Part shown: one piece after another, positions 1 to 10,021 of the stretch | Numbering within the stretch: the stretch's first letter is position 1 | How the letters are laid out: the number at the start of each line of letters is the position of its first letter | Origin: an uncultured Parasphingopyxis sp. | GTDB lineage: Bacteria > Pseudomonadota > Alphaproteobacteria > Sphingomonadales > Sphingomonadaceae | Direction of reading: 5' to 3' | Length of the DNA stretch: 64,000 bases | Assembly (NCBI RefSeq): GCF_937129435.1 | Contig: NZ_CAKZNF010000007.1 | Location: 1-64,000 of the forward strand | Made by a program: the position numbers and the translations under genes | Notes under the pieces: model-generated | Seen by the model: only the letters and a program-made list of their open reading frames with translations | Told to the model about the DNA's origin: nothing | Databases searched by the model: none

Positions 1-1
1 T

Positions 2-913
2 TCCGCCAAGGACGTGAAAGAACTGCGCGAGCGCACGGGCGCCGGGATGATGGATTCGAAAAAGGCGCTGCAGGAAAATGGCGGCGACATGGAAGCCGCC
101 GTCGACTGGCTGCGCACCAAGGGTCTCGCCGCCGCCGCCAAGAAAGCCGGCCGCACGGCGGCCGAGGGCCTTGTCGGCGTGGCCGTCGAAGGCACCAGGG
201 GTGCAGCGGTCGAGGTGAACTCGGAAACCGACTTCGTCGCCAAGAACGACCAGTTCCAGGACTTCGTCGCGAAGGTGACCGAGATCGCGCTGAACACCGA
301 CGGTGATGTCGAAGCGCTGAAGGCCGCCGACTATCCGGGCGGGACGACGGTCAACGACAAGCTGACCGACAACATCGCGACGATCGGCGAGAATCAGAGC
401 CTGCGCCGCGTGGCGCATGTCGCCGTCTCCAAGGGCGCGATCGTCAGCTATGTTCACAACGCCGCTGCGCCGAATCTCGGCAAGATCGGCGTGCTGGTCG
501 CGCTCGAGAGTGATGCCGGTGCCGACGTGCTCGAACCGCTCGGCAAGCAGCTCGCCATGCATATCGCCGCCGCCGCGCCTCTGGCGCTGACGGGCGACGA
601 TCTCGACGCCGACACGATCGAGCGCGAGCGCGCCATCGCCCAGGAAAAGGCCGCCGAATCCGGCAAGCCCGACAACATCATCGAGAAGATGGTCGAAGGC
701 GCCATCGCGAAATACCGCAAGGAAAACGCGCTGATGAGCCAGCTCTTCGTCATGGACAACAAGACAAAGATCGAGGACGTTGTCGCCGCCGCCGCCAAAG
801 ATGCGGGATCGGCCATCGTGCTGAAGGACTATGTCCGTTTCCAGCTCGGCGAAGGCATTGCGAAGAAGGAAGAGAATTTCGCCGACGAGGTCGCCGCCGC
901 CGTTGCGGGCTGA
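2..913 (+). CDS. tsf: Elongation factor Ts (5' partial)
   Basis: EF-Ts is the guanine-nucleotide exchange factor that recycles EF-Tu during translation. The reading frame is open from the left edge. The first visible residues, [18 protein letters not shown], are the N-terminal UBA-type helix and its conserved TGAGMMD-x-KKAL signature. The [10 protein letters not shown] motif of the core domain lies about 70 residues in. A few N-terminal residues and the start codon lie outside the window; the GTG at 14 is an internal valine, not a start. The usual partner rpsB would sit upstream, off the window. A strong hairpin terminator follows at once, so tsf closes its transcription unit before pyrH. Confidence 0.97.
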   Translation, partial: SAKDVKELRERTGAGMMDSKKALQENGGDMEAAVDWLRTKGLAAAAKKAGRTAAEGLVGVAVEGTRGAAVEVNSETDFVAKNDQFQDFVAKVTEIALNTDGDVEALKAADYPGGTTVNDKLTDNIATIGENQSLRRVAHVAVSKGAIVSYVHNAAAPNLGKIGVLVALESDAGADVLEPLGKQLAMHIAAAAPLALTGDDLDADTIERERAIAQEKAAESGKPDNIIEKMVEGAIAKYRKENALMSQLFVMDNKTKIEDVVAAAAKDAGSAIVLKDYVRFQLGEGIAKKEENFADEVAAAVAG

Positions 914-957
914 TCGACCGGCCTTATTCCCTTCTCAAGGCAATCAAATGCTTGGCA

Positions 958-994
958 GCGGCGCGCACCCTCACTAGGGTGCGCGCCGCTTGCT
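958..994 (+). terminator. Rho-independent terminator after tsf
   Basis: A perfect 14-bp stem (958-971 pairs with 976-989) closes on a four-base CACT loop and is followed by TTGCTT. The T-tract is short, but the stem is long and almost all G-C. It separates tsf from pyrH. Confidence 0.8.
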
Positions 995-1021
995 TATCAC
1001 CACTGAAAGTCCCGTCCGGCG

Positions 1022-1750
1022 ATGTCCCGCCCGCGCTTTAACCGCATCCTGCTGAAACTTTCCGGCGAAGCCCTGATGGGCGACGGTCAGTTCGGAATCG
1101 ACCCCGAAACGACGGCGCGACTGGCGCGCGAAGTCGCCGCCGCGCGCGACGCGGGACATGAGCTGTGCCTCGTCGTCGGTGGCGGCAACATCTTCCGGGG
1201 GCTCGCCGCTGCCGCCAAGGGCTTCGACCGGACCAGCGCCGACTATATGGGTATGCTCGCCACGGTGATGAATGCGCTCGCCGTCCAGAATGCGCTCGAA
1301 CAGATCGGGCAGGACACGCGCGTCCTTTCCGCCATTCCGATGGATACGGTCTGCGAGCCCTATATTCGCCGCCGCGCTGTGCGGCACATGGAGAAGGGGC
1401 GGATCGTCATCTTCGCCGCCGGCACCGGCAATCCTTATTTCACTACTGATACGGCCGCCGCGCTGCGCGCAGCCGAGATGGGCTGCGATGCGCTGTTCAA
1501 GGGTACGAGCGTCGATGGCGTATACGATGCCGACCCGAACCAGGTCGAAGGTGCCAAGCGCTATGACAGCTTGAGCTTCAACCGGGTCCTGTCCGACAAT
1601 CTCAAGGTCATGGATGCGGCTGCGGTCGCGCTGTGCCGCGACAACGATATTCCGATCGTCGTCTTCAACATCCGCGAACAGAACAACCTCGCCAGCGTGC
1701 TGGCGGGAAGCGGAACGGCGACGATCGTTCAGCAGGAAGGAGATGCCTGA
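1022..1750 (+). CDS. pyrH: Uridylate kinase
   Basis: UMP kinase of the amino-acid-kinase fold phosphorylates UMP to UDP in pyrimidine nucleotide synthesis. The 242-residue length is normal for the hexameric bacterial enzyme. The N-terminal [10 protein letters not shown] nucleotide-binding motif, [10 protein letters not shown] in the glycine-rich loop, the [14 protein letters not shown] stretch and [16 protein letters not shown] are all present. It opens the cluster pyrH-frr-uppS-cdsA-dxr-rseP. Its TGA stop shares one base with the frr ATG (TGATG), which implies translational coupling. Start ATG 1022 lies 28 bases past the tsf terminator stem. Confidence 0.97.
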   Translation: MSRPRFNRILLKLSGEALMGDGQFGIDPETTARLAREVAAARDAGHELCLVVGGGNIFRGLAAAAKGFDRTSADYMGMLATVMNALAVQNALEQIGQDTRVLSAIPMDTVCEPYIRRRAVRHMEKGRIVIFAAGTGNPYFTTDTAAALRAAEMGCDALFKGTSVDGVYDADPNQVEGAKRYDSLSFNRVLSDNLKVMDAAAVALCRDNDIPIVVFNIREQNNLASVLAGSGTATIVQQEGDA

Positions 1751-2307
1751 TGGCACAATATGACAAGGCGGAACTGGAACGCCGCATGGACGGCGCCATC
1801 GACTCGCTGAAGAGCGACTTCGGCGGGTTGCGGACGGGAAGGGCGAGTGCGTCGCTGCTCGATCCGATCCAGGTCGAGGTTTACGGGTCGAAGATGCCGA
1901 TCAACCAGGTGGCGACGGTCAACGTTCCCGAACCGCGAATGATCACGGTGTCAGTGTGGGACGGGTCCAACGTCCAGCCGGTCGAAAAGGCGATCCGCGC
2001 GGCCGGGCTCGGCCTCAATCCGCAGCTCGACGGCCAGACGATCCGCCTGCCGATCCCGGATTTGACCGAGGAACGCCGCAAGGAGCTGGCCAAGCTTTCC
2101 GGGCAATATGCCGAAAAGGCGAAAGTCGCCGTTCGGAACGTCCGCCGCGACGGCATGGACGATCTCAAGGCCGACGAGAACAAGAAGGAAATCGGCGAGG
2201 ACGACCGCAAGCGGTCCGAAGCCGATGTCCAGAAGCTGACCGACGACAAGATTGCCGAGATCGAGAAGATCACCGCGGAAAAAGAAAAGGAAATCCTCGA
2301 ACTGTGA
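1750..2307 (+). CDS. frr: Ribosome recycling factor
   Basis: RRF splits post-termination ribosomes together with EF-G. The 185-residue length is exactly the family norm. The protein starts [17 protein letters not shown] and shows the conserved LRTGRASASLLDPI segment and an RNVRRDGMD-like loop at the end of the long helical domain. I place the start at ATG 1750, which overlaps the pyrH stop by one base. A longer reading from 1633 would run through pyrH and adds nothing homologous. The stop overlaps the GTG of uppS (GTGA). Confidence 0.97.
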   Translation: MAQYDKAELERRMDGAIDSLKSDFGGLRTGRASASLLDPIQVEVYGSKMPINQVATVNVPEPRMITVSVWDGSNVQPVEKAIRAAGLGLNPQLDGQTIRLPIPDLTEERRKELAKLSGQYAEKAKVAVRNVRRDGMDDLKADENKKEIGEDDRKRSEADVQKLTDDKIAEIEKITAEKEKEILEL

Positions 2308-3062
2308 CGGCCGAAACGGCCAGGACGGACGAGGAAGGCGGCCCGGAGCCGATGTCGGGCCGGCCCGGGGCCCCGCGCCATGTCGCGATCATCATGGACG
2401 GCAACGGCCGCTGGGCGAAACGCCGCGGCCTGCCGCGCGTCGCCGGACACCGAAAGGGCGTCGAAGCCGCGCAGGTGATCGTCAGGGCGGCGGGCGATCT
2501 CGGGATAGAGGTACTGACGCTCTATGCCTTTTCCTCGGAGAATTGGCGCCGCCCGGCGACCGAAATCGCCGATCTGATGGATTTGCTACGCCGCTTCATC
2601 CGTAGGGAACTGGGTCAGCTCGCCGAAGCGGGGATCAGGATCAAGGTGATCGGCGATTACCATGCCTTCGAGAGCGATGTCGTCGCCCTGATCGACGATG
2701 CGATTGCGCGGACGGCGGACAATCGGCGCGCCACGCTGGCCGTGGCGTTGAATTACGGTTCGCAAAGCGAGCTGGCCGCCGTGGCGCGCGACCTGGCGCG
2801 AGAGGCGAAGGATGGAACGCTCGATCCGGAGTCGATCGACGAGAGCACTGTCGCGGCGCGGCTGAGCACAACCGAACTGCCGCCGCTCGACCTGCTGATC
2901 CGGACCTCGGGCGAAAAGCGGCTGTCGAACTTCCTGTTGTGGCAGGCCGCCTATGCCGAGCTGCATTTCACCGACACACTCTGGCCGGACTTCGATGCCG
3001 ACGAACTGGCAGCGGCCATTGCGGAATTCGGGCGTCGCGAACGCCGATTTGGCGGCCTGTGA
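2304..3062 (+). CDS. uppS: Undecaprenyl diphosphate synthase
   Basis: This cis-prenyltransferase makes the C55 lipid carrier used for peptidoglycan and surface polysaccharides. The diagnostic HVAIIMDGNGRWAKRR motif with the catalytic Asp is near the N-terminus. The C-terminal RTSGEKRLSNFLLWQ and the TLWPDF motif are also present. Two starts are possible. GTG 2304 forms a GTGA overlap with frr, has AAGGAAA about ten bases upstream and gives 252 aa. ATG 2352 has GGAG only three bases upstream and gives 236 aa. I chose 2304 because the next junctions in the cluster have the same overlap, but 2352 is nearly as likely. The core enzyme is complete either way. Confidence 0.95.
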   Translation: MTAETARTDEEGGPEPMSGRPGAPRHVAIIMDGNGRWAKRRGLPRVAGHRKGVEAAQVIVRAAGDLGIEVLTLYAFSSENWRRPATEIADLMDLLRRFIRRELGQLAEAGIRIKVIGDYHAFESDVVALIDDAIARTADNRRATLAVALNYGSQSELAAVARDLAREAKDGTLDPESIDESTVAARLSTTELPPLDLLIRTSGEKRLSNFLLWQAAYAELHFTDTLWPDFDADELAAAIAEFGRRERRFGGL

Positions 3063-3856
3063 CCGAATCTGTGACCGATCTTGCACGGCCCAGCGAATTT
3101 CGTCACCTGCTCAAGCGAAGTGCAACGGCAGTCATCCTGATTGGTGTGGCGCTGGCGGCGCTCTACGCCGGTCGAACGCCATTCTGGGCGCTGGCCGCAT
3201 TGCTGGCGCTGGTGATGACGGGCGAGTGGGCACTGCTCATGGGCGTGCGGCCATGGAAGATGGTCGTCGCGATTGCCGGCATGGCCGCTTTCCTGATCTT
3301 CGTCCAGCCGATGATCCGCCCGATCGACTGGATCAGCATCGGGGCGCTCGCGGGTGGAGCGGCAGCCGTGGCCGCCCTGAGCCTGAGTGTCCGGCTGGGC
3401 TTCGGCTTGCTCTATATCGGACTGTCGATCGTCGCGATCATGTATCTGCGGGACGTGACAGGTATTCAATTGACGTTGTGGACGCTTGCCATTGTCTGGG
3501 CGACCGATATCGGCGCCTATTTCTCGGGCAAGAAAATCGGCGGCCCCAAGCTCGCTCCTTCGCTTAGCCCGAACAAGACATGGGCGGGTCTGATCGGCGG
3601 GGTTGCGAGCGCGCTGCTTGTCGGATCGCTGATCATCGTCAATACCGAACTGCCGAACTGGCTCATACCGCTTTCCGGGTTGTTTGCGATTGTCGCGCAG
3701 GCGGGCGATCTCTACGAAAGCTGGCTCAAGCGGCGGGCAGGGGTCAAGGACGCCTCGGGCATCTTTCCCGGTCATGGCGGCGCTCTCGACCGGCTCGATG
3801 GATTGATGCCGGTCGCGATCTGCGTCGCCGCGATGGCCGCCGGAGGCGTTGTATGA
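3059..3856 (+). CDS. cdsA: Phosphatidate cytidylyltransferase
   Basis: The enzyme makes CDP-diacylglycerol from phosphatidic acid and CTP, the branch point of phospholipid synthesis, in the inner membrane. The 265-residue protein has several hydrophobic segments from about residue 20 to 230. It ends with the family signature: ESWLKRRAGVKDASG followed by IFPGHGGALDRLDG. GTG 3059 overlaps the uppS stop as GTGA; a second GTG twelve bases on is possible. Its own stop overlaps the dxr ATG. The uppS-cdsA-dxr-rseP order is the common proteobacterial one. Confidence 0.95.
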   Translation: MTESVTDLARPSEFRHLLKRSATAVILIGVALAALYAGRTPFWALAALLALVMTGEWALLMGVRPWKMVVAIAGMAAFLIFVQPMIRPIDWISIGALAGGAAAVAALSLSVRLGFGLLYIGLSIVAIMYLRDVTGIQLTLWTLAIVWATDIGAYFSGKKIGGPKLAPSLSPNKTWAGLIGGVASALLVGSLIIVNTELPNWLIPLSGLFAIVAQAGDLYESWLKRRAGVKDASGIFPGHGGALDRLDGLMPVAICVAAMAAGGVV

Positions 3857-5016
3857 GCCGCAAGAGTATAACGATTTTGGGCGCGACCGGCTCGGTAGGA
3901 AGCTCGACGCTCGATCTCATCGACCGTAACCCCGACGCATTCTCCATCGAGGCGCTGACAGCCTATCGCGACGTTGAGGGGCTCGCACTGGCGGCCCGGA
4001 ACAGTCAGGCGAAACTGGCCGTGATCGGTGACGAAAGCCTATCCGGCGAGCTTGCGGACGCGCTTTCGGGCACGGGCATCGAAACGGCTAGCGGCGCCCA
4101 AGGCATTTGCGATGCGGCACAGCGCGGCGCGGACCTCGTCATGGCGGCCATTGTCGGCGCGGCGGGCATTCGCCCGGTCATGGATGCGATCGAAGCGGGA
4201 TCGACGCTTGCGCTGGCCAACAAGGAATCGCTGGTCTCGGCCGGCGCGATCATGACGCGCGCGGCGAAGGAGAGGGACGTCGCGATCCTGCCCGTCGATT
4301 CCGAGCATAATGCAATCTTCCAATGTCTCGATCCGACACGGCCCGAACGGGTCGAGCGTATCGTCCTCACGGCCTCGGGCGGGCCGTTCCGGACCTGGGA
4401 CCGGGAGGCGATGCGCGCGGTGACACCCGAACGCGCGGTCCAGCACCCCAACTGGTCGATGGGCGCGAAAATTTCGATCGATTCGGCGACGATGATGAAC
4501 AAGGGGCTCGAACTGATCGAAGCGGCGCATCTCTTCGGCCTGTCTCCCGCACAATATGCGATCGTCGTCCATCCGCAGTCGGTCGTCCATTCGATGGTCG
4601 AATATGTCGACGGATCGGTGCTCGCGCAGATGGGCGCGCCGGACATGCGCACGCCGATCGCTCATACGCTGGCCTGGCCGGACCGAATGGAAACGCCGTG
4701 CGAACGGCTCGATCTCACAGCGATCGGCCGGCTCGATTTCGAGGCGCCCGACACCGAACGCTTTCCCGCCATCGCGCTGGCACGCGCGGCGATGGAGGAG
4801 GGCGGAGCCAAGCCCGCGATCCTGAACGCGGCAAATGAGCAGGCGGTCGCCGCGTTCCTCGCACATAATATCGGATTCCTGCAGATTACCGGCATTGTCG
4901 CGGAGGTTCTGGACCGCTACACGCCGCCGGCCCCCGGCAAGCTAGACGATGTTTTCGCGATCGATCGCGAGGCGCGACGTTATGCCGATGAGGCGATGGA
5001 GAAGCAGGCGGCATGA
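3853..5016 (+). CDS. dxr: 1-deoxy-D-xylulose 5-phosphate reductoisomerase
   Basis: This is the first committed enzyme of the MEP isoprenoid pathway, an NADPH-dependent conversion of DXP to MEP. The 387-residue protein has the Rossmann motif ILGATGSVGSSTLDLI at the N-terminus, LANKESLVSAG, the metal-binding DSEHNAIFQCL, and the substrate-loop segments SGGPFR and HPNWSMGAKISIDSATMMNKG. ATG 3853 overlaps the cdsA TGA. The window also holds ispDF at 33.1 kb, so two MEP-pathway loci are present. A longer open frame upstream of 3853 is only read-through over cdsA. Confidence 0.97.
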   Translation: MSRKSITILGATGSVGSSTLDLIDRNPDAFSIEALTAYRDVEGLALAARNSQAKLAVIGDESLSGELADALSGTGIETASGAQGICDAAQRGADLVMAAIVGAAGIRPVMDAIEAGSTLALANKESLVSAGAIMTRAAKERDVAILPVDSEHNAIFQCLDPTRPERVERIVLTASGGPFRTWDREAMRAVTPERAVQHPNWSMGAKISIDSATMMNKGLELIEAAHLFGLSPAQYAIVVHPQSVVHSMVEYVDGSVLAQMGAPDMRTPIAHTLAWPDRMETPCERLDLTAIGRLDFEAPDTERFPAIALARAAMEEGGAKPAILNAANEQAVAAFLAHNIGFLQITGIVAEVLDRYTPPAPGKLDDVFAIDREARRYADEAMEKQAA

Positions 5017-6122
5017 TCGAAAGCCCGGGCCTCATCTACACCATCCTCATGTTCCTGCTGGTTATCTCCGTGCTCGTGTTCGTGCACGAGATGGGGCACT
5101 ATCTCGTGGCGCGCTGGCTCGGCGTGAAATCGGATACATTTTCGATCGGTTTCGGCCGCGAGATCGCCGGATGGACCGACCGGCGCGGCACGCGCTGGAA
5201 GATCGGCTGGATGCCCTTGGGCGGCTATGTGAAATTCGCCGGCGACATGAACGCCGTCAGCCAACCCGACATCGCGGCGCAAACGCTTCCGGACGAAGAA
5301 AAGGCAAAGCTGTTCCAGTTCCGCCCCGTCTGGCAACGTTTCGCCATCGTTGCCGCCGGGCCGCTCATCAATTTCCTTCTCGCCATCGTCATCTACATGG
5401 CCGTTTTCGGCACCTACGGGATGCCGCAGAATCCTGCCGTCGTATCGGGCGTTACCGAAGACTCCGTGGCGCAAAGCGCCGGGTTCGAAGTCGGCGACCG
5501 GATCCTCAGCGTCGACGGACGTAGCATCGACCGGTTCGAAGAACTTGCCGAAATCGTGATGCTCCGCCCGGATCAATCGATGCGGTTCAGCATCGAACGC
5601 GATGGTCAAACGGTGACGCTCGAGGCAGCGCCCGAGGAAACCATCGTCACCGACCGTTTCGGAAACGAGGCGCGGATCGGCAGGCTCGGCGTCGAGGGAA
5701 ACCTTCTTGAGATCGAGCCGCTCGGCATCCTGGAACTGCCGGGCGCCGCGATCGAGCGCACCGGCGCGAACCTTGAAATGATTCTCGTCGGATTGCGGCA
5801 GATCGTCACCGGGCAGCGATCGGTTCAGGAACTCGGCGGGCCGCTCAAGATCGCGCAATATTCCGGGCAAACGGCAAGCCTCGGGCTTTACGCGTTTCTT
5901 ATGTTCGTTGCGATCATCTCAATTAATCTGGGATTCATCAACCTGTTGCCAATCCCGATGCTCGACGGGGGTCATTTGGTTTTCTATGCCGCCGAAGCGG
6001 TGCGCCGGAAACCTGTCGGAGCGGAGGCACAGGAATGGGCGTTTCGCATGGGCCTCGTGGTTCTGCTCGGTTTCATGATCATGGTAACGTTTATCGACTT
6101 GAGTTCCTTTGGGCTCTTCTAG
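5013..6122 (+). CDS. rseP: RIP metalloprotease RseP
   Basis: Site-2-type zinc protease of the inner membrane. In gamma-proteobacteria it cleaves anti-sigma factor and leftover signal peptides. The active-site HEMGH lies in the first membrane helix at about residues 25-29. A single PDZ-like domain covers about 130-200 (VVSGVTEDSVAQSAGFEVGD). The second catalytic motif NLLPIPMLDGGH is in a C-terminal helix. At 369 aa it matches the alphaproteobacterial form, shorter than the two-PDZ E. coli protein. Its start overlaps the dxr stop by four bases. It ends about 100 bases before bamA, whose leader may contain a separate promoter. Confidence 0.96.
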   Translation: MIESPGLIYTILMFLLVISVLVFVHEMGHYLVARWLGVKSDTFSIGFGREIAGWTDRRGTRWKIGWMPLGGYVKFAGDMNAVSQPDIAAQTLPDEEKAKLFQFRPVWQRFAIVAAGPLINFLLAIVIYMAVFGTYGMPQNPAVVSGVTEDSVAQSAGFEVGDRILSVDGRSIDRFEELAEIVMLRPDQSMRFSIERDGQTVTLEAAPEETIVTDRFGNEARIGRLGVEGNLLEIEPLGILELPGAAIERTGANLEMILVGLRQIVTGQRSVQELGGPLKIAQYSGQTASLGLYAFLMFVAIISINLGFINLLPIPMLDGGHLVFYAAEAVRRKPVGAEAQEWAFRMGLVVLLGFMIMVTFIDLSSFGLF

Positions 6123-6225
6123 CGGCTGTATGGCTTGATAGGTTCACGCCAATCGGGCAGGGCGTGCCGCAGCTTTTGCGGGATTCGCCGCCGCTCAAAG
6201 ATTACGACAAAAAGGGTTTGACCGC

Positions 6226-8940
6226 GTGCAGATGAGTAAAAGACCGTATCCTCGCCGTCGGCTGGCAACCGCATTGATGGTGGGAACGATCCTCGGCGGT
6301 TTTGCCGCGCCCGCCGCCGCACAGGACGAAGGCGCCGAAGCGCCTGAAGCGGTCGAGCTCACGCCCCCCGCAGTGCCCGCCAATTCGCTGACGGCGCCGC
6401 CGCAACCGACCGGTGTCATTCGCGCGATTAATGTCGAAGGCTCGCAGCGCATCGAGCCCGATACCGTGCGCTCGTATATCGATCTGCAGCCGGGCCAGGA
6501 ATATACCCGCGAGCAACTCGACGAAGCGCTGCGCGACCTGTTCGAAACAGAGCTGTTTGCCGATGTCGAGATCCGGGACGATCAAGGTGTTCTCACGGTG
6601 GTCGTACAGGAAAACCCCGTCATCAACCGGATTATCCTCGAGGGCAATCGCCGCATCGACGATGAAGACCTAAGCGCTGAAATCCGTCTCGCGCCGCGCC
6701 AGATCTTCACACGGTCGCGTATTCGCGCCGACGTCAGCCGGATTATCGAGCTTTATCGTCGCCGCGGCCGGTTTGCCGCGACCGTCGAACCGCAGATGGT
6801 CACGCTGGACCAGAATCGCGTCGATATCGTCTACGAAATCAACGAGGGGCCGCGTTCCAAGGTCCGGCAAATCAACGTCATCGGCAACGAGATATTCTCG
6901 GACGGCGAGCTGCGCTCGGAGATGGCGACGAAGCAGGCGCGCTTCTTCCGCTTCTTCACGTCGCGCGACACCTATGATCCCGATCGCCTGGCGTTCGACC
7001 AGCAAAGGCTCCGGCAGTTCTACCTGACCGAAGGCTATGCCGACTTCCGCGTGATCTCGGCCGTTGCCGAACTGACGCCGGACCGCCGAGACTTCATCAT
7101 CACCTATGTGGTGGAAGAGGGCGAGCGCTATCGCTTCGGCAACATCGAACTCGACAGCGATCTGCGCGATTTCCGAGAGGAGCAGTTCTCGCAGTTCATC
7201 CCGATCGAGGCGGGCGACTGGTACAATGCCCAGCGCATCGAGGACACGATCGATATTCTCAACGAGACGGCGGGTTTGCTGGGTTATGCGTTCGCAGAAG
7301 CACAGCCGGAATTCGCCATCAATCGCGAGGAACGGACCATGGACGTGCGCTTCCGCATCCAGGAAGCGCCGCGCGTCTATATCGAACGGATCGACGTCAA
7401 CGGAAACACCCTGACTCGCGACAAGGTCATCCGCCGCGAATTCCGCGTTCAGGAAGGCGATGCGTTCAACAGCGTCGCCATCCGCCGCTCGCAGAACCGC
7501 ATCCGTTCGCTCGGCTTCTTCCAGGAAGGTTTCGAGATCGAGCAGGTTCCGGGCTCCGGGCCCGACCGCATCGTGCTGGCCGCCAATGTCGAGGAACGCG
7601 CGACCGGCGAATTGCAGATTTCAGCCGGTTTTTCGAGCATCGAGCAGTTCATCCTCAATCTCTCGGTGCGGCAGCGCAACTTCCTCGGCCGCGGCCAGGA
7701 GCTCCGCGCCGGGATCAACTATTCGAGCTATTCCAACTCGATCGAACTCGGCTTTACCGAGCCCTATCTCTTCGACCGCAATATCGCGCTGGGCGTCGAC
7801 GTGTTCCGCCGCGACTTCGATTCGTTCAACTTCCTGGGGAATGAGCGCAATACGACCTATTCGCAGGTAACGACGGGCTTTCAGGTCCGTGCCGGCATTC
7901 CGCTCACCGAATATGTGACGCTCGCCGCCCGCTATGGCCTGAACCAGGAAGACGTGACACTCGACGAGAATACCTTCTTCATCAACGGTGAGTGCAGCCC
8001 GCTGCTCGCCGGGCGCTTCCTGTGCGATGCCATCGGCAACCGGATCGTTTCGACGATCGGCTATTCGCTCGTCTACAACAATCTCGACAGCAATATCCGC
8101 CCGACGCGCGGTCGGAGGCTGATCTTCAGCCAGGATTTCGCGGGTGTCGGCGGAGACGTCCACTATCTGCGTTCGCGCATCGATGCCGACCAGTATTTCA
8201 ATCTGGGTTCCGGCTTCATCTTCGGGCTCAGTGCAGAGGCCGGCTATATCCATTCGTTCGACAGTCGCGGCGGCGCGGGCGTCGACGATGTCCGGCTCAC
8301 GGACCGTTTCTTTCTCGGCGAACCGCAAATCCGCGGCTTCGACATTCGCGGTGTCGGCCCGCGCGTGCAGCGCATTCCCTACATTACCGGCACGAACGAC
8401 CTCGTGGAGGATCGGAGGCAGATCAGCGACGATGCGATCGGCGGCCGGGCCTATTATCTCGGTCGTGCGGAGCTTGAAATTCCGCTCGGGACGGGCGCAC
8501 GCGAACTCGGCTTCCGCCCGTCCATCTACGTCGATGTCGGGTCGGTGTTTGGCGTAACCGATCCTGTGCTCCAAACCTTCCCGTGTCTCGACGAGGATGG
8601 CAACACGATCGGTCAGACGCCGTGCACCAATGGTGTGCCCGGGCCGCAGCTGATCCGTATCCGCGACGCAAACGGCAATGGACTGTTCATCGGACCTGAT
8701 GGACAGTTGACGCCCGATGCGGTTACGGATGGGGAGGCGAACGCGCCTGCCAATCAGGCCATCGCGCCATTCCTCGAACGCTTCGTCGGGGATTCGCCTT
8801 CGCCGCGCGTGACGATCGGCGCCGGCGTATCGTGGAACTCGCCCTTCGGGCCGTTCCGCGTCGATTTCGCGTACGCCCTCCTCAAAGAAGATGGCGACGA
8901 CAACAAGATCTTTTCATTCAACGTAGGAACCCAATTCTGA
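6226..8940 (+). CDS. bamA: Outer-membrane protein assembly factor BamA
   Basis: BamA is the Omp85 core that folds and inserts outer-membrane beta-barrels. A signal peptide ends near AAPAAAQ at about residue 31. Five POTRA repeats follow to about residue 430; each begins with a conserved hydrophobic strand such as INVEGSQRI and [12 protein letters not shown]. The C-terminal barrel has the QIRGFDIRG motif (about 701-709) and ends in phenylalanine. At 904 aa it is long for the family; part of the excess is a loop at about 780-858 with two PC dipeptides and an IRDANGNG stretch. GTG 6226 has AAGGG nine bases upstream; ATG 6232 is the alternative. The gene ends TGATG into skp. Confidence 0.96.
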   Translation: MQMSKRPYPRRRLATALMVGTILGGFAAPAAAQDEGAEAPEAVELTPPAVPANSLTAPPQPTGVIRAINVEGSQRIEPDTVRSYIDLQPGQEYTREQLDEALRDLFETELFADVEIRDDQGVLTVVVQENPVINRIILEGNRRIDDEDLSAEIRLAPRQIFTRSRIRADVSRIIELYRRRGRFAATVEPQMVTLDQNRVDIVYEINEGPRSKVRQINVIGNEIFSDGELRSEMATKQARFFRFFTSRDTYDPDRLAFDQQRLRQFYLTEGYADFRVISAVAELTPDRRDFIITYVVEEGERYRFGNIELDSDLRDFREEQFSQFIPIEAGDWYNAQRIEDTIDILNETAGLLGYAFAEAQPEFAINREERTMDVRFRIQEAPRVYIERIDVNGNTLTRDKVIRREFRVQEGDAFNSVAIRRSQNRIRSLGFFQEGFEIEQVPGSGPDRIVLAANVEERATGELQISAGFSSIEQFILNLSVRQRNFLGRGQELRAGINYSSYSNSIELGFTEPYLFDRNIALGVDVFRRDFDSFNFLGNERNTTYSQVTTGFQVRAGIPLTEYVTLAARYGLNQEDVTLDENTFFINGECSPLLAGRFLCDAIGNRIVSTIGYSLVYNNLDSNIRPTRGRRLIFSQDFAGVGGDVHYLRSRIDADQYFNLGSGFIFGLSAEAGYIHSFDSRGGAGVDDVRLTDRFFLGEPQIRGFDIRGVGPRVQRIPYITGTNDLVEDRRQISDDAIGGRAYYLGRAELEIPLGTGARELGFRPSIYVDVGSVFGVTDPVLQTFPCLDEDGNTIGQTPCTNGVPGPQLIRIRDANGNGLFIGPDGQLTPDAVTDGEANAPANQAIAPFLERFVGDSPSPRVTIGAGVSWNSPFGPFRVDFAYALLKEDGDDNKIFSFNVGTQF

Positions 8941-9542
8941 TGACCAAAAATCTCGCCCTGATGGCCGGGACCGCTCTGGCGGCCGCCGTCCTTCCCACCG
9001 CGGCCTCGGCGCAGCAGCTTCCGCCGGCGGTTATCGCCGTGGTGGATTCGGACCGTATCTTCAGCGAATGCACGGCCTGCGTCGCCGCCAACAGCCAGCT
9101 CCAGGCTCAGGGACAGGCGCTGCAGACGCGCTCGCAGACCCTAGCCGCGCCGCTCGAGACCGAACAGCAGGCGATCGCGCAAGCCGTGCAGGCCGCCGGC
9201 GGCAATCCGGATGCGGCTCTGCAGCAGCGCATTCAGACCTTCCGCACGAACCAGCAGAATGCACAGCAGGAAATCGGCCAGCAGCAGCAGACGATCCAGC
9301 GCAACATCGCCTATGTCCGCCAGCAGATTTCCGAGCGCCTGTCACCGATCATCCAGCAGCAGATGCAGGCCCGCGGCGCCAATGTCGCGATGGACACGGC
9401 GGCCACCTATGCGCACGCCCAGCCGATCGACATCACCGACAGTGTGCTGACGGCGCTCAACGCCGCACTGCCGAGCGTCAACGTAACGGCTCCGCCTCCG
9501 CCCACGCCGCCGGCACCCGCCGGTTCGACCGAAGGCCGATGA
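8940..9542 (+). CDS. skp: Skp/OmpH-family periplasmic chaperone
   Basis: OmpH-family proteins hold unfolded outer-membrane proteins in the periplasm for BamA. The 200-residue product has a signal peptide (cleavage near ASAQQ, about residue 25), the family opening [14 protein letters not shown], then a long glutamine-rich alpha-helical arm (about 55-155) that would form the chaperone tentacles. It ends in a proline-rich tail that looks disordered. The two cysteines in ECTACVA just after the start of the mature chain are not typical of E. coli Skp. ATG 8940 shares its A with the bamA stop. Position between bamA and fabZ supports the call; sequence identity across this family is low. Confidence 0.88.
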   Translation: MTKNLALMAGTALAAAVLPTAASAQQLPPAVIAVVDSDRIFSECTACVAANSQLQAQGQALQTRSQTLAAPLETEQQAIAQAVQAAGGNPDAALQQRIQTFRTNQQNAQQEIGQQQQTIQRNIAYVRQQISERLSPIIQQQMQARGANVAMDTAATYAHAQPIDITDSVLTALNAALPSVNVTAPPPPTPPAPAGSTEGR

Positions 9543-10021
9543 GCGAAAACGAAACGAAGACGGACACCGCCATGACCGCGCTGGATATCCGGCAGGTCAT
9601 GGCGGCTATCCCGCATCGTTATCCGATGCTGCTCGTCGACCGGGTCGAGGAAATCGTCCCCGGTGAATCGATCACGGCCGTAAAGGGCGTGACGATGAAC
9701 GAGCAATTCTTCCAGGGGCATTTCCCCGACCGCCCGATCATGCCGGGCGTGATGATCGTGGAAGCGATGGCACAGACGGCCGCGATCATGGCCGTCAACG
9801 AGCTCGACCTGCTCGACAGCGGCAAGCTCGTCTATTTCATGGCGATCGACAACGCGAAGTTCCGCGCGCCGGTCGAACCCGGCTGCATGCTGACCTTCAA
9901 GGTACGCTATTCGAAGAAGCGCTTCCCGGTCTGCAAGTTCGCGGGCGAGGCCTGGCTCGGCGACAAGCTGGCCGCCGAATGCGAATTTACGGCAATGATC
10001 GCCGATCCGCCTGAGAGCTAG
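9539..10021 (+). CDS. fabZ: 3-hydroxyacyl-[ACP] dehydratase FabZ
   Basis: Hot-dog-fold dehydratase of fatty-acid elongation. The active-site region [20 protein letters not shown] has the catalytic His and Glu; [13 protein letters not shown] is the family's N-terminal motif. ATG 9539 overlaps the skp stop (ATGA) and gives 160 aa; ATG 9572 would give 149 aa, nearer the family norm. In LPS-making bacteria lpxD lies between skp and fabZ, and lpxA follows; here both are absent and the gene runs straight into the convergent btuD. Its TAG stop overlaps that of btuD in a CTAG. Confidence 0.96.
   Translation: MSENETKTDTAMTALDIRQVMAAIPHRYPMLLVDRVEEIVPGESITAVKGVTMNEQFFQGHFPDRPIMPGVMIVEAMAQTAAIMAVNELDLLDSGKLVYFMAIDNAKFRAPVEPGCMLTFKVRYSKKRFPVCKFAGEAWLGDKLAAECEFTAMIADPPES

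Noticed and set aside
974..1756. A 260-codon open frame antisense to pyrH
   Set aside because: It lies wholly on the reverse of a well-conserved gene, has no protein-family features and is explained by high-GC codon bias.
7621..8574. A 317-codon minus frame within bamA
   Set aside because: Antisense to the barrel domain, with no signal or family motif.
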